Positions 1-5,163 of a stretch of 5,163 bases of DNA are shown here, piece by piece. The notes under the pieces are model-generated. The model saw only the letters and a program-made list of their open reading frames with translations, ran no database searches and was not told the origin of the DNA. The position numbers and the translations under genes were made by a program. The number at the start of each line of letters is the position of its first letter. Within the stretch, counting starts at the first letter, position 1. Source of the stretch: Bacillota bacterium (GTDB lineage Bacteria > Bacillota > Clostridia > Christensenellales > CAG-138); the NCBI GenBank assembly GCA_023416895.1, contig JAEZGQ010000230.1, positions 1-5,163 of the forward strand. Reading direction: 5' to 3'.

Positions 1-161
1 GTGACGAGCGCGACAAAAAAACCCTCCAAGCCATATTGGCAAAGACCGGCGTTGTGCGCATTACAAGCGGGGCGCGCATGTCCGAAGGCTATTGCGGCAT
101 GCCGCATGACGGCGAGTTTGCCCTGCGAAAATATATGAAGATCGTGTCGTATGAGGATTGA
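1..161 (+). CDS. C-terminal end of an unrecognised protein (5' truncated by window edge)
   Basis: An open frame enters from the left edge (first full codon at base 3) and stops at TGA 159-161, giving 52 residues. The readable part includes RITSGARMSEGYCGMPHDGE and then FALRKYMKIVSYED at the C-terminus. The composition looks like a real protein: mixed charged and hydrophobic residues, a Gly/Cys/Met/His-containing turn (GYCGMPHDGE) and no low complexity. The strand matches the following reductase gene. I do not recognise the family. The fragment has no membrane segment and no complete motif that would assign a function. No convincing rho-independent terminator follows. An AT-rich 7-bp stem at 171-189 has no T-run after it, so transcripts may read into the next gene, although that gene has its own promoter. 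The coding call is fairly safe; the function is unknown. Confidence 0.6.
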   Translation, partial: DERDKKTLQAILAKTGVVRITSGARMSEGYCGMPHDGEFALRKYMKIVSYED

Positions 162-201
162 GGCCACTGCGATTTTTAAGCAAAAAATCTACACATACCT
201 A

Positions 202-232
202 TTGACTTGGAGTAGCTCCAACCATTTACAAT
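202..232 (+). promoter_or_regulatory. MerR-type promoter/operator for the aldo/keto reductase gene
   Basis: A -35 box TTGACT (202-207) and a -10 box TACAAT (227-232) are separated by 19 bp, longer than the usual 17 bp. Within the spacer lies a perfect inverted repeat, TTGGAG (207-212), TAG, CTCCAA (216-221). A 19-20 bp spacer with a dyad between the two boxes is the classic layout of promoters controlled by MerR-family activators, which twist the DNA to realign the boxes when the inducer binds. The predicted transcription start is near 239-240, about 50 bases before the reductase ATG. No merR-like gene is visible in the window, so the regulator is inferred from the site alone. Confidence 0.75.
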
Positions 233-274
233 GGTATACAAGGCGTTGCGCTCGTCCGCTCGGCCTTTATACCC

Positions 275-282
275 AAAGGAGG
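275..282 (+). promoter_or_regulatory. Ribosome binding site fixing the reductase start at 291
   Basis: AAAGGAGG ends 8 bases before ATG 291. An in-frame ATG at 231 would add 20 residues, but it overlaps the -10 box of the promoter and would lie upstream of the predicted transcription start. The start at 291 is therefore the real one. Confidence 0.9.
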
Positions 283-290
283 ATCGTACA

Positions 291-1412
291 ATGAACCGTG
301 AACCGCTGAAAACGAACGATAAAAAGCTGGGCTTTGGTTTGATGCGCCTGCCTATGCAAGGGGAGGAAATCGACCTTGTAGAGGTTAAGGCAATGGTGGA
401 CCGCTTTATGGAGGCGGGCTTTACGTATTATGATACGGCGTATGTATACGGCAACGGAAAATCCGAGCTTGCCGCGGGGGAGGCGCTCGTCAAGCGGTAT
501 CCCCGCGATTCCTTCCGTTTGGCCACAAAGCTGCCGGTCTGGGCGGTGAAGCAACCCGAGGACATGCAGCGCATTTTTGACACCCAGCTCGAGCGCACCG
601 GTGCGGGCTATTTTGACTATTATTTGCTGCACGCTCTCAACCGCGACAGCTATTTGCAGACCGAAAAATTCGGCGCGTGGCAATTTGGCCTTGAACTCAA
701 GGAAAAAGGCCTTATACGGCACCTCGGCTTTTCGTTCCACGATGATGCGCAGTGCTTGGACAAAATCCTCACGGAGCATCCGGAAGCGGAGTTTGTGCAA
801 TTACAGATCAACTACGCGGATTGGGAAGACAAAGGCGTGCAGTCGAGGCTGTGCTACGAGGTTGCCCGAAAGCACGGCACCCCCATCATCGTGATGGAGC
901 CGCTCAAGGGCGGCGCACTGGCCGCAATGCCGCCCGAGATACAGGGTATTTTCCGGCAGGCAAACTCCAATGCCTCCGTGGCCTCGTGGGCCATGCGCTA
1001 CGCGGCGTCGCTGGATGGCGTTATGATGGTGCTCAGCGGCATGTCAGACATGGCGCAGATGGATGACAACGTGAGCTATATGGCCGACTTTCAACCTATG
1101 GACACTTCGGAGCACGCCATCGTTTCCGACGTTGTGGAACGGCTAAAAAAGATACCTACAATCCCGTGCACTACGTGTAAATACTGCGTGGACGATTGCC
1201 CGCAGAAGATCAACATCCCCGGCGTGTTTGAGGCGTTTAACGACTATACGCTGTACAACAACCTAATAAGCGCCAAGGGCCAGTATCGCTGGAACATAGG
1301 CAAAGGGGGAAAGGCGTCGGACTGCATCGCCTGCGGTGCGTGCGAGAGCCATTGCCCGCAGCATATCCATATCCCCGAGCTATTTGAAAACATCGCAAAG
1401 GTGCTTGAATAG
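291..1412 (+). CDS. Aldo/keto reductase with C-terminal double [4Fe-4S] ferredoxin-like domain
   Basis: This 373-residue protein is a probable cytoplasmic oxidoreductase acting on carbonyl compounds. The TIM-barrel aldo/keto reductase domain covers roughly residues 10-285 and keeps the full catalytic tetrad: Asp48 and Tyr53 in DTAYVYG, Lys80 in ATKLP, and His114 in YYLLH. Later barrel motifs are LGFSFH (145-150), QINYADW (172-178) and the IIVMEPLKGG stretch (199-208). The C-terminal part has two cysteine clusters, C293-x2-C296-x2-C299-x3-C303 followed by P, and C345-x2-C348-x2-C351-x3-C355 followed by P. This is the standard pattern for two [4Fe-4S] clusters. The protein belongs to the known group of aldo/keto reductases with an appended ferredoxin domain, which is common in anaerobes; the substrate and the role of the clusters are not settled by sequence. 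It is probably transcribed alone from the MerR-type promoter just upstream, which suggests induction by an electrophile, aldehyde or similar stress (inference). The start is set by AAAGGAGG 8 bases upstream. There is no signal peptide. Confidence 0.95.
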   Translation: MNREPLKTNDKKLGFGLMRLPMQGEEIDLVEVKAMVDRFMEAGFTYYDTAYVYGNGKSELAAGEALVKRYPRDSFRLATKLPVWAVKQPEDMQRIFDTQLERTGAGYFDYYLLHALNRDSYLQTEKFGAWQFGLELKEKGLIRHLGFSFHDDAQCLDKILTEHPEAEFVQLQINYADWEDKGVQSRLCYEVARKHGTPIIVMEPLKGGALAAMPPEIQGIFRQANSNASVASWAMRYAASLDGVMMVLSGMSDMAQMDDNVSYMADFQPMDTSEHAIVSDVVERLKKIPTIPCTTCKYCVDDCPQKINIPGVFEAFNDYTLYNNLISAKGQYRWNIGKGGKASDCIACGACESHCPQHIHIPELFENIAKVLE

Positions 1413-1588
1413 CAAAATCGGCCGATGCGGCGCCGAAGCGGCGGAATATGAACAATTTTATCCGCATTCCGGTTTTCCTTCTTAGCGGAACCGCTGAAGC
1501 GACGGACTTTTTGGGTTACTTGCTGTATAAAAGCAACAATTCGAACTGCCAAAGCAAAAATGACTACGATAACAATGGTGAACAAGCA
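1413..1588. other. Gap after the reductase gene with no supported gene
   Basis: This is the first part of a 319-base gap between the reductase stop and the next start. A + strand frame opening with ATG at 1448 has no ribosome binding site, runs straight through the terminator at 1589-1620 and reads as an Asn/Ser/Asp-rich string, so I do not call it. The opposite strand contains a short hydrophobic run (frame reading FTIVIVVIFALAVRIVAF, about 1522-1575) with no ribosome binding site; it could be a relic or chance. Small GC-rich palindromes are present (ATCGGCCGAT near 1417-1426; AGCGGAACCGCT near 1483-1494) but without T-runs. The stretch most likely forms the 3' untranslated region of the reductase mRNA. 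Confidence 0.5.
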
Positions 1589-1620
1589 AAAACGGCATCC
1601 CGGCGGGATGCCGTTTTGTT
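1589..1620 (+). terminator. Strong rho-independent terminator of the reductase transcript
   Basis: A perfect 13-bp stem, AAAACGGCATCCC (1589-1601) pairing with GGGATGCCGTTTT (1605-1617), encloses a 3-base loop. It is followed by a T-rich tail, TTTTGTTT, that overlaps the stem base. The opposite strand also ends in a run of T, so the hairpin could stop transcription both ways. It sits 176 bases after the reductase stop, an unusually long distance. Confidence 0.9.
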
Positions 1621-1665
1621 TGGCTTTACGAAACCGTTGCAACCATCTGCACTGTACCTGATTTG

Positions 1666-1685
1666 TGCTATAGTATTGATATACT
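1666..1685 (+). promoter_or_regulatory. Probable extended -10 promoter of the 187-residue protein gene
   Basis: TGCTATAGT (1666-1674) fits an extended -10 element (TG, one base, TATAGT). No good -35 box sits 16-18 bp upstream, which is tolerated by extended -10 promoters. A second possible -10, TATACT (1680-1685), overlaps it. The dyad AGTAT-TGAT-ATACT (1672-1685) lies over the presumed start region and could be an operator, but its arms are short and AT-rich. A promoter is expected here because a strong terminator lies just upstream. Confidence 0.45.
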
Positions 1686-1731
1686 TTGGGGTACGCTTTA
1701 AAAAATCGGATAGATACAAAGGAGATATCAA

Positions 1732-2295
1732 GTGAACGGTGAGAAAAATACGATTGCTGGGAGAGGACAGATAGCCACGCATGAAGTCCATATTGCAACT
1801 TCGGATAAAATGAAACTTTTGCAGCTGCTGAATGAAAACGGCATAAAGTTAAACGGTTATGCGGAAATGCTGCTGAACCATCCGGCGTTTACAATACCAC
1901 CGGAAGGCAGTGTCTATACCGTCATGGAGGTTACGGTTGAAAGTGTGGGGTTTTGCCAAGGCGCTTCACTTTCGCAAATATTGGAGCAAGCGAAAGCATC
2001 AGGGTATGGATTATGTCCGATGGGGCTGGCTCCGTTTTTTCGCTTGACGTATATGGCGCAAAAGGAAGTAGAGGAGGAAACAGACAAACAACATCGGGCA
2101 CCGGTTGGCTCAATTACAATCGCATCGCTTCCCTTGTCAAACGATGTTGATTTCCCCAAAGGGTTTTATATCAGAAAAATGAACGGCGAGCTATGGCTGA
2201 GAGGGTATATCTGCGATGACCAGCACATTTGGTCAAAGGATGATAAATTCCTTTTTCAGACGAAGGGACTTGAAGCCGCCGCCGTGAAACGCTAA
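1732..2295 (+). CDS. Conserved-looking hypothetical protein, 187 residues, GTG start
   Basis: The GTG start is supported by AAAGGAG (1718-1724) 7 bases upstream; the first in-frame ATG is at residue 27 and lacks such a site. The protein is soluble-looking, with no signal peptide or membrane segment. An N-terminal part (about 17-55) reads HEVHIATSDKMKLLQLLNEN, then GIKLNGYAEMLLNHPAF. A middle part has SVGFCQGASLSQILEQAKAS (71-90) and GYGLCPMGLAPFFRLTYM (91-108). The C-terminal part has FYIRKMNGELWLRGYICDD (145-163) and HIWSKDDKFLFQ. From memory, this pattern resembles a family of small clostridial and other bacterial proteins of about 160-190 residues that databases sometimes label 'helicase'; no helicase motif (Walker A, DEAD) is present, so I do not transfer that name. 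The gene stands alone between a terminator and a convergent operon. It is AT-richer than its neighbours (109 of 240 bases are G or C in 1741-1980, against 75 of 120 in 481-600 of the reductase), which hints at separate acquisition. Function unknown. Confidence 0.85.
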   Translation: MNGEKNTIAGRGQIATHEVHIATSDKMKLLQLLNENGIKLNGYAEMLLNHPAFTIPPEGSVYTVMEVTVESVGFCQGASLSQILEQAKASGYGLCPMGLAPFFRLTYMAQKEVEEETDKQHRAPVGSITIASLPLSNDVDFPKGFYIRKMNGELWLRGYICDDQHIWSKDDKFLFQTKGLEAAAVKR

Positions 2296-2297
2296 AA

Positions 2298-2314
2298 CCG
2301 CTCCGCCGGAGCGG
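2298..2314. repeat. Perfect 7-bp hairpin just after the hypothetical gene
   Basis: CCGCTCC (2298-2304) pairs with GGAGCGG (2308-2314) around a 3-base loop, 2 bases after the stop codon of the hypothetical gene. On the + strand no T-run follows. On the - strand the stem is followed by TTTTAG, so it could be a weak back-up terminator for the pyr operon or a stabilising 3' stem for the + strand mRNA. Confidence 0.55.
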
Positions 2315-2339
2315 AAAGCCCTTGTTCCATGTTAAAAAC

Positions 2340-2373
2340 AAAAAGCAGCGCTTCCAAGAAGGCTGCTTTTTTT
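2340..2373. terminator. Bidirectional rho-independent terminator between convergent genes
   Basis: AAAAAGCAGC (2340-2349) pairs with GCTGCTTTTT (2362-2371). After a single bulged G, the stem continues as CTTC (2351-2354) with GAAG (2358-2361) and a CAA loop. A run of seven T follows on the + strand (2367-2373), ending the hypothetical gene transcript. On the - strand the stem is followed by TTTTTGTTTTTA, so the same hairpin can end the pyr operon 50 bases after the pyrE stop. Confidence 0.9.
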
Positions 2374-2422
2374 GGTATCTCTCGATACGGTTCCCGTTTC
2401 CCTTTTTGCTCCCGTCAATCGT

Positions 2423-2995
2423 TTATATCTTTTCGCGGCTGCCGGGCTTTTCAAGCCTGTGCTCACCCGCGGCGCAAAGTGGGCAGGCGGCGGGGTCGTA
2501 GGATTCTATTTTTAGCGTGAGGGCGGCATATACAGGCAAAGAGAAGGTGCAATCCTTCGCACGGCGGTCAACGATGCACGCCACGCCGATCACCTTCGCA
2601 CCCATTTCCTCCAGTACCATTACGGTTTCCATGGTGGATTTGCCCGTGGTAACGACGTCCTCTGCGATGATGATTTTGTCGCCCGCACCCACGGAGAAAC
2701 CGCGCCGAAGCTGCATTTCGCCGTCCTTGCGCTCGGTGAAAATGCTCTCAAGGCCAAGCTGGCGCGAAAGCTCGTAGGATACGAGTATCCCGCCCATGGC
2801 AGGGCCGCACACCTTGGTGGCGCCAAGCGGCCTTACCTGCTCCGCAACGCCCTCAAGCACCTGCGCAGCAAGGTTAGGGAAGCGAAGAAGCTTTGCGCAT
2901 TGGCAGTAGCCGCCGCTGTGCAAGCCCGAGGAAAGCAGGAAATGCCCCTCCAAAAACGCTTCGCATTGCTTCATGATACTAAGATTGTCTGCCAT
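2423..2995 (-). CDS. pyrE: Orotate phosphoribosyltransferase
   Basis: This 190-residue cytoplasmic enzyme joins orotate and PRPP to give OMP and pyrophosphate, the fifth step of de novo UMP synthesis. The PRPP-binding signature IIIAEDVVTTGKST (residues 108-121), with acidic Glu112-Asp113, is intact. The flexible catalytic loop TERKDGEMQLRRGF (87-100) carries the conserved Lys/Arg residues. An N-terminal GHFLLSSGLHSGGY segment (17-30) binds substrate. The C-terminus with CPLC (171-174) and ending in PGSREKI matches the PyrE subtype seen in Thermus and many clostridia rather than the longer E. coli type. The start ATG at 2995 follows GAGGAGGAG (2998-3006), with the AGGAGG core only 4 bases from the ATG, a slightly tight spacing. 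It is the last gene of the operon, starting 18 bases after the pyrD stop, and is followed by the bidirectional terminator. Confidence 0.97.
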   Translation of the reverse strand: MADNLSIMKQCEAFLEGHFLLSSGLHSGGYCQCAKLLRFPNLAAQVLEGVAEQVRPLGATKVCGPAMGGILVSYELSRQLGLESIFTERKDGEMQLRRGFSVGAGDKIIIAEDVVTTGKSTMETVMVLEEMGAKVIGVACIVDRRAKDCTFSLPVYAALTLKIESYDPAACPLCAAGEHRLEKPGSREKI

Positions 2996-3013
2996 AGCTC
3001 CTCCTCTGTTTCT

Positions 3014-3922
3014 TTATAAAATACCGCATAGCTCACCGATGTTGGAAAGCTCGTTTTCCACGCAGTAGTCCATAAGCCCATCGATGATCGTAAGCATGGC
3101 GCGCGGGTCGGCAAAGGTCATGGAACCTACCTGTACGGCGCGCGCACCTGCCATAAGAAACCCAAGCGCATCCTCCGCGCTTGTAATACCGCCCATGCCG
3201 ACGACGGGGATTTTTACCCTTTTTGCGACCTGGTGCACCATCCGAAGCGCGATGGGGCGTATGGCGGGACCGGAAAGGCCCGCGTACACGTTGTCGAACA
3301 CGGCGCGCCTTTTTTTTACGTCGACGGCCATTCCTAAAAAGGTGTTCACAAGGCTCAACGCGCCCGCCCCCGCGGCTTCGCAGGCAAGCGCCACGGCTGT
3401 AATGTCCGGCGCGTTTGGCGTAAGTTTTACCATAAGGGGGTGTTTGGAAACGGCTTTCACTTTTTTTGTGATGTCCGCCGCGCTTTCGGGCAGCATACCA
3501 AACGACATACCGCCTGCCTTCACGTTGGGGCAGGAAATGTTCAACTCCAGAATGTCGATGTCCGCCTCGTTCAAAAGCTCCGCGCCCGCAAGGTAATCCT
3601 CCTCGCTGTGCCCGCCGAGGTTGGCGATCACCGCACAGCCCAAAGCACGCATATGGGGCGCTTCTTCCTCTACAAAGGCCCTTACGCCCGGGTTTTCGAG
3701 TCCGATGCTGTTGAGAAGCCCAGCGGGCGTTTCGAAAATGCGTGCGCCATCATTGCCCAAGCTCCCGTTTAAGGTAAGCCCCTTGCCGCTGATGCCGCCC
3801 AAACGCGAAAGGTCGAAAAGCGTTTCATAATCGCGCCCGAAGCCGAAGGTGCCCGAGGCCGCGATGACGGGGTTTTTCAAAGTTACGCCCAGAAGCGTTG
3901 TTTCAAGCGGGTTAGAGGGCAT
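3014..3922 (-). CDS. pyrD: Dihydroorotate dehydrogenase class 1B, catalytic subunit
   Basis: This 302-residue FMN enzyme oxidises dihydroorotate to orotate in the cytoplasm. It is the catalytic half of the PyrD-PyrK heterotetramer that passes electrons to NAD+. Visible landmarks are NPVIAASGTFGFG (17-29), the FMN-contacting Lys48 in GKGLT, NSIGLENPG (71-79), and the class 1 catalytic cysteine Cys131 in LNISCPN (127-133). Others are Lys166 in MVKLTPN, the NTFLGMAVD segment (193-201), and the phosphate-binding VVGMGGI (240-246) and GARAVQVGS (259-267). Cysteine as active-site base separates it from membrane-bound class 2 enzymes, which use serine. The frame is open 75 codons upstream, but the start at 3922 is chosen because AAGGAGG lies 6 bases before it and the family N-terminus begins there. 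It overlaps the 3' end of pyrK by 11 bases, implying translational coupling. All catalytic residues I can check are present. Confidence 0.97.
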   Translation of the reverse strand: MPSNPLETTLLGVTLKNPVIAASGTFGFGRDYETLFDLSRLGGISGKGLTLNGSLGNDGARIFETPAGLLNSIGLENPGVRAFVEEEAPHMRALGCAVIANLGGHSEEDYLAGAELLNEADIDILELNISCPNVKAGGMSFGMLPESAADITKKVKAVSKHPLMVKLTPNAPDITAVALACEAAGAGALSLVNTFLGMAVDVKKRRAVFDNVYAGLSGPAIRPIALRMVHQVAKRVKIPVVGMGGITSAEDALGFLMAGARAVQVGSMTFADPRAMLTIIDGLMDYCVENELSNIGELCGIL

Positions 3923-4622
3923 GGCGTACCTCCTTATAGTCAAACACCGGCCCATCCTTGCACACGCGCTTGTTGCCAAGCTCCGTTTTGCAAGTGCAGC
4001 CGAGGCACGCGCCCACGCCGCAGGCCATGCGCTTTTCAAGCGACACGAAAAGCCGCGCGTCCGCGGCGTCCGCCGCTTCCGCCGCGGAGCGAAGCATGGG
4101 CGTGGGGCCGCAGGCGTAATAGGTAGCACCGCGCGTAAAATCCACATCCCGCGTCACAAAGCCGCCGATGTTCGTATAAACTTTGTCCGCGTAAGCGGCA
4201 AAGGCGCTTTCCATGTACGCTTCCTCGCGAAAGCCAAGATGAACTTCAATGTTGCGCTCAGGCTCCCTTTCGCGAAGCGCTTTTGCTAAGAGGTGCATCG
4301 GCGCGCAACCGATGCCGCCGCCGATGAGAACGGCGTTACCGGGCAAAAGCGAAAACCCGTTGCCGTAAGGCCCCTGTAAGTCGATTTCCTGCCCGGCCTG
4401 CATCGCCGAAAAAAGCGCCGTTCCGCGCCCTGCGGTTTGGTAGAGGAACGAAGCCTCCTCGCCATTGCTGTCAAAAATACTGATCGGCCTTCCTAAAAAC
4501 GGGTCGAGCACGTTTTTTATGCTGAGCATCATAAACTGCCCCGCAACGGCACTCGGCGCGCCGCCAAGCCGCATCAAAAAAACGTCCTTCGCGATTCGCG
4601 TGTTTTCACGGATCACAGCCAT
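3912..4622 (-). CDS. pyrK: Dihydroorotate dehydrogenase electron transfer subunit
   Basis: This 236-residue FAD and [2Fe-2S] protein carries electrons from the FMN of PyrD to NAD+. The order is an FAD-binding barrel with GRPISIF (44-50) and GRGTALFS (65-72), then QGPYGNGF (83-90). A nucleotide-binding domain follows with VLIGGGIGCAPMHLLAKAL (98-116) and YYACGPTPML (168-177). The C-terminal cluster-binding region has Cys201-x4-Cys206-x2-Cys209-x11-Cys221, followed by KDGPVF. The cysteine spacing fits a [2Fe-2S] PyrK. An additional Cys211 sits beside the third ligand. The start ATG 4622 has GGAGG (4633-4637) 10 bases upstream and overlaps the pyrF stop by 10 bases. The neighbour pyrD confirms the assignment over other flavodoxin reductase-like proteins. 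Confidence 0.96.
   Translation of the reverse strand: MAVIRENTRIAKDVFLMRLGGAPSAVAGQFMMLSIKNVLDPFLGRPISIFDSNGEEASFLYQTAGRGTALFSAMQAGQEIDLQGPYGNGFSLLPGNAVLIGGGIGCAPMHLLAKALREREPERNIEVHLGFREEAYMESAFAAYADKVYTNIGGFVTRDVDFTRGATYYACGPTPMLRSAAEAADAADARLFVSLEKRMACGVGACLGCTCKTELGNKRVCKDGPVFDYKEVRHAL
3929..3935 (-). promoter_or_regulatory. Ribosome binding site deciding the pyrD start
   Basis: On the - strand AAGGAGG lies 6 bases upstream of ATG 3922, inside the end of pyrK. It excludes the longer open frame reaching to 4147, whose extra residues are an Arg/Ala-rich shadow of pyrK. Confidence 0.9.
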
Positions 4623-5163
4623 GAAAGAATGTCCTCCCGCATGGCGCGCACGGCGCGAAGCACATGCTCCTCAAAACCTTCTTCCTCGGTTTTCCCCTTG
4701 TGCGCGGTAATGAGGCCGCGGGAGGAATTGACGACCCCGCGAAGCCCGTCTTTAAAAAACACGGAAATATCCTTGCCGGTGCCGCCCTGCGCGCCGTAGC
4801 CGGGGATGAGGAGCATTGTATTGGGCATAAGCTCGCGTATTTTTTCAAACTCGCCCGGGTAGGTAAGGCCCGTAACCGCGCCGATGGCGGAGTAGCCGCT
4901 TTCACCCAAGAACGGCGCGCCCCATTGCGCCACCTTTTGTGCCATGCGCTGATAAAGCGTCATGCCGCCTACGTCAAGGTCCTGAAAGTCCCCGCTGCCG
5001 GGGTTGGAGGTTTTCACCAGCACAAAAAGCCCTTTTCCCTTTTCGAGGTACGGGTAGTAGGGGGAAATCGCATCCTCGCCCATGTAGGCGTTTACGGTGA
5101 TGATGTCGGTTTCAAAATCGCCCGTAAAATGGCCTTGCGCATACTGCGCGGCCGTGGAGGAAA
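4613..5163 (-). CDS. pyrF: Orotidine 5'-phosphate decarboxylase, subfamily 2 (5' end outside window)
   Basis: The enzyme decarboxylates OMP to UMP, the last step of the pathway. The window holds the C-terminal 182 residues; the frame stays open to the right edge, so the ATG at 5083 is an internal Met and not the start. The fragment begins SSTAAQYAQGHF, the segment that in this family directly follows the catalytic Asp-x-Lys-x-x-Asp motif, so the catalytic lysine should lie only a few codons beyond the edge. Then come VNAYMGEDAISPY (fragment 23-35) and VKTSNPGSGDFQDL (about 49-62). The phosphate-binding segments are IPGYGAQGG (119-127) and GVVNSSRG (142-149). VNAYMGED and KTSNPGSGDFQ are typical of the longer subfamily 2 enzymes, not the E. 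coli/B. subtilis type. About 110-120 N-terminal residues are likely missing. It is the first visible gene of the operon and overlaps pyrK by 10 bases. Confidence 0.96.
   Translation of the reverse strand, partial: SSTAAQYAQGHFTGDFETDIITVNAYMGEDAISPYYPYLEKGKGLFVLVKTSNPGSGDFQDLDVGGMTLYQRMAQKVAQWGAPFLGESGYSAIGAVTGLTYPGEFEKIRELMPNTMLLIPGYGAQGGTGKDISVFFKDGLRGVVNSSRGLITAHKGKTEEEGFEEHVLRAVRAMREDILSWL

Noticed and set aside
171..189. AT-rich hairpin GATTTTT/AAAAATC after the first gene as a terminator
   Set aside because: The stem is weak (one G-C pair) and no T-run follows it.
231..290. Upstream in-frame ATG that would lengthen the aldo/keto reductase by 20 residues
   Set aside because: The ATG overlaps the -10 box, lacks a ribosome binding site, and a strong AAAGGAGG precedes ATG 291.
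267..800. Long open frame of 177 codons on the - strand inside the reductase gene
   Set aside because: It is fully antisense to a clear gene, has no ribosome binding site or recognisable domain, and reads like a shadow frame.
1448..1735. Possible 95-residue + strand protein in the intergenic gap
   Set aside because: No ribosome binding site; the frame translates straight through the terminator hairpin and into the promoter and ribosome binding site of the next gene.
1244..1798. 184-codon - strand frame with a hydrophobic segment
   Set aside because: It runs antisense over parts of two real genes and through a terminator, with no start signal; the hydrophobic stretch may be chance.
3923..4147. 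N-terminal extension of pyrD by 75 residues
   Set aside because: It lies out of frame within pyrK, is Arg/Ala-rich, and the family N-terminus and ribosome binding site both fit ATG 3922.
3084..4289. Several + strand open frames across the pyr genes
   Set aside because: All are antisense shadows of pyrD and pyrK favoured by the GC-rich codon use; none has a ribosome binding site or domain.
5081..5083. ATG at 5083 as the start of pyrF
   Set aside because: The frame is open to the right edge and the 26 upstream codons encode family-typical sequence (SSTAAQYA), so this Met is internal.

Overview
The window looks like chromosomal DNA of a low-to-moderate GC member of the Firmicutes, most likely Clostridia. 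The reasons are strong AGGAGG-type ribosome binding sites before every complete gene, a PyrK-dependent (NAD-linked, class 1B) dihydroorotate dehydrogenase encoded in the order pyrF-pyrK-pyrD-pyrE, and an aldo/keto reductase carrying a C-terminal double [4Fe-4S] module, a protein type common in anaerobes. The genus cannot be named from this sequence alone.

Left part (+ strand). The last 52 codons of an unrecognised gene end at 161. A 129-base gap follows. It holds a promoter with the hallmarks of MerR-family control: -35 and -10 boxes 19 bp apart with a perfect inverted repeat between them. This promoter drives an aldo/keto reductase (291-1412) with the complete catalytic tetrad and two four-cysteine clusters. 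The 319-base gap after it contains a strong hairpin terminator and then a promoter for the next gene. That gene (1732-2295, GTG start) encodes a 187-residue soluble protein of unknown function and is visibly AT-richer than its neighbours.

Middle. The + strand genes and the - strand genes converge around 2296-2422. Two hairpins lie there, and the one nearer the pyr genes can act as a terminator in both directions.

Right part (- strand). A tightly packed pyrimidine operon is read right to left: pyrF (5' end beyond the window), pyrK, pyrD, pyrE. pyrF/pyrK and pyrK/pyrD overlap by 10 and 11 bases, and pyrD and pyrE are 18 bases apart. Together the products carry out the last steps of de novo UMP synthesis: dihydroorotate to orotate (PyrD with PyrK passing electrons to NAD), orotate to OMP (PyrE), and OMP to UMP (PyrF). 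The operon promoter and any uracil- or PyrR-responsive leader lie outside the window.

No mobile element, CRISPR array, tRNA or rRNA was seen. Nothing here amounts to a clearly new multi-gene system. The points most worth following are the MerR-type operator of the iron-sulfur aldo/keto reductase and the uncharacterised 187-residue protein.
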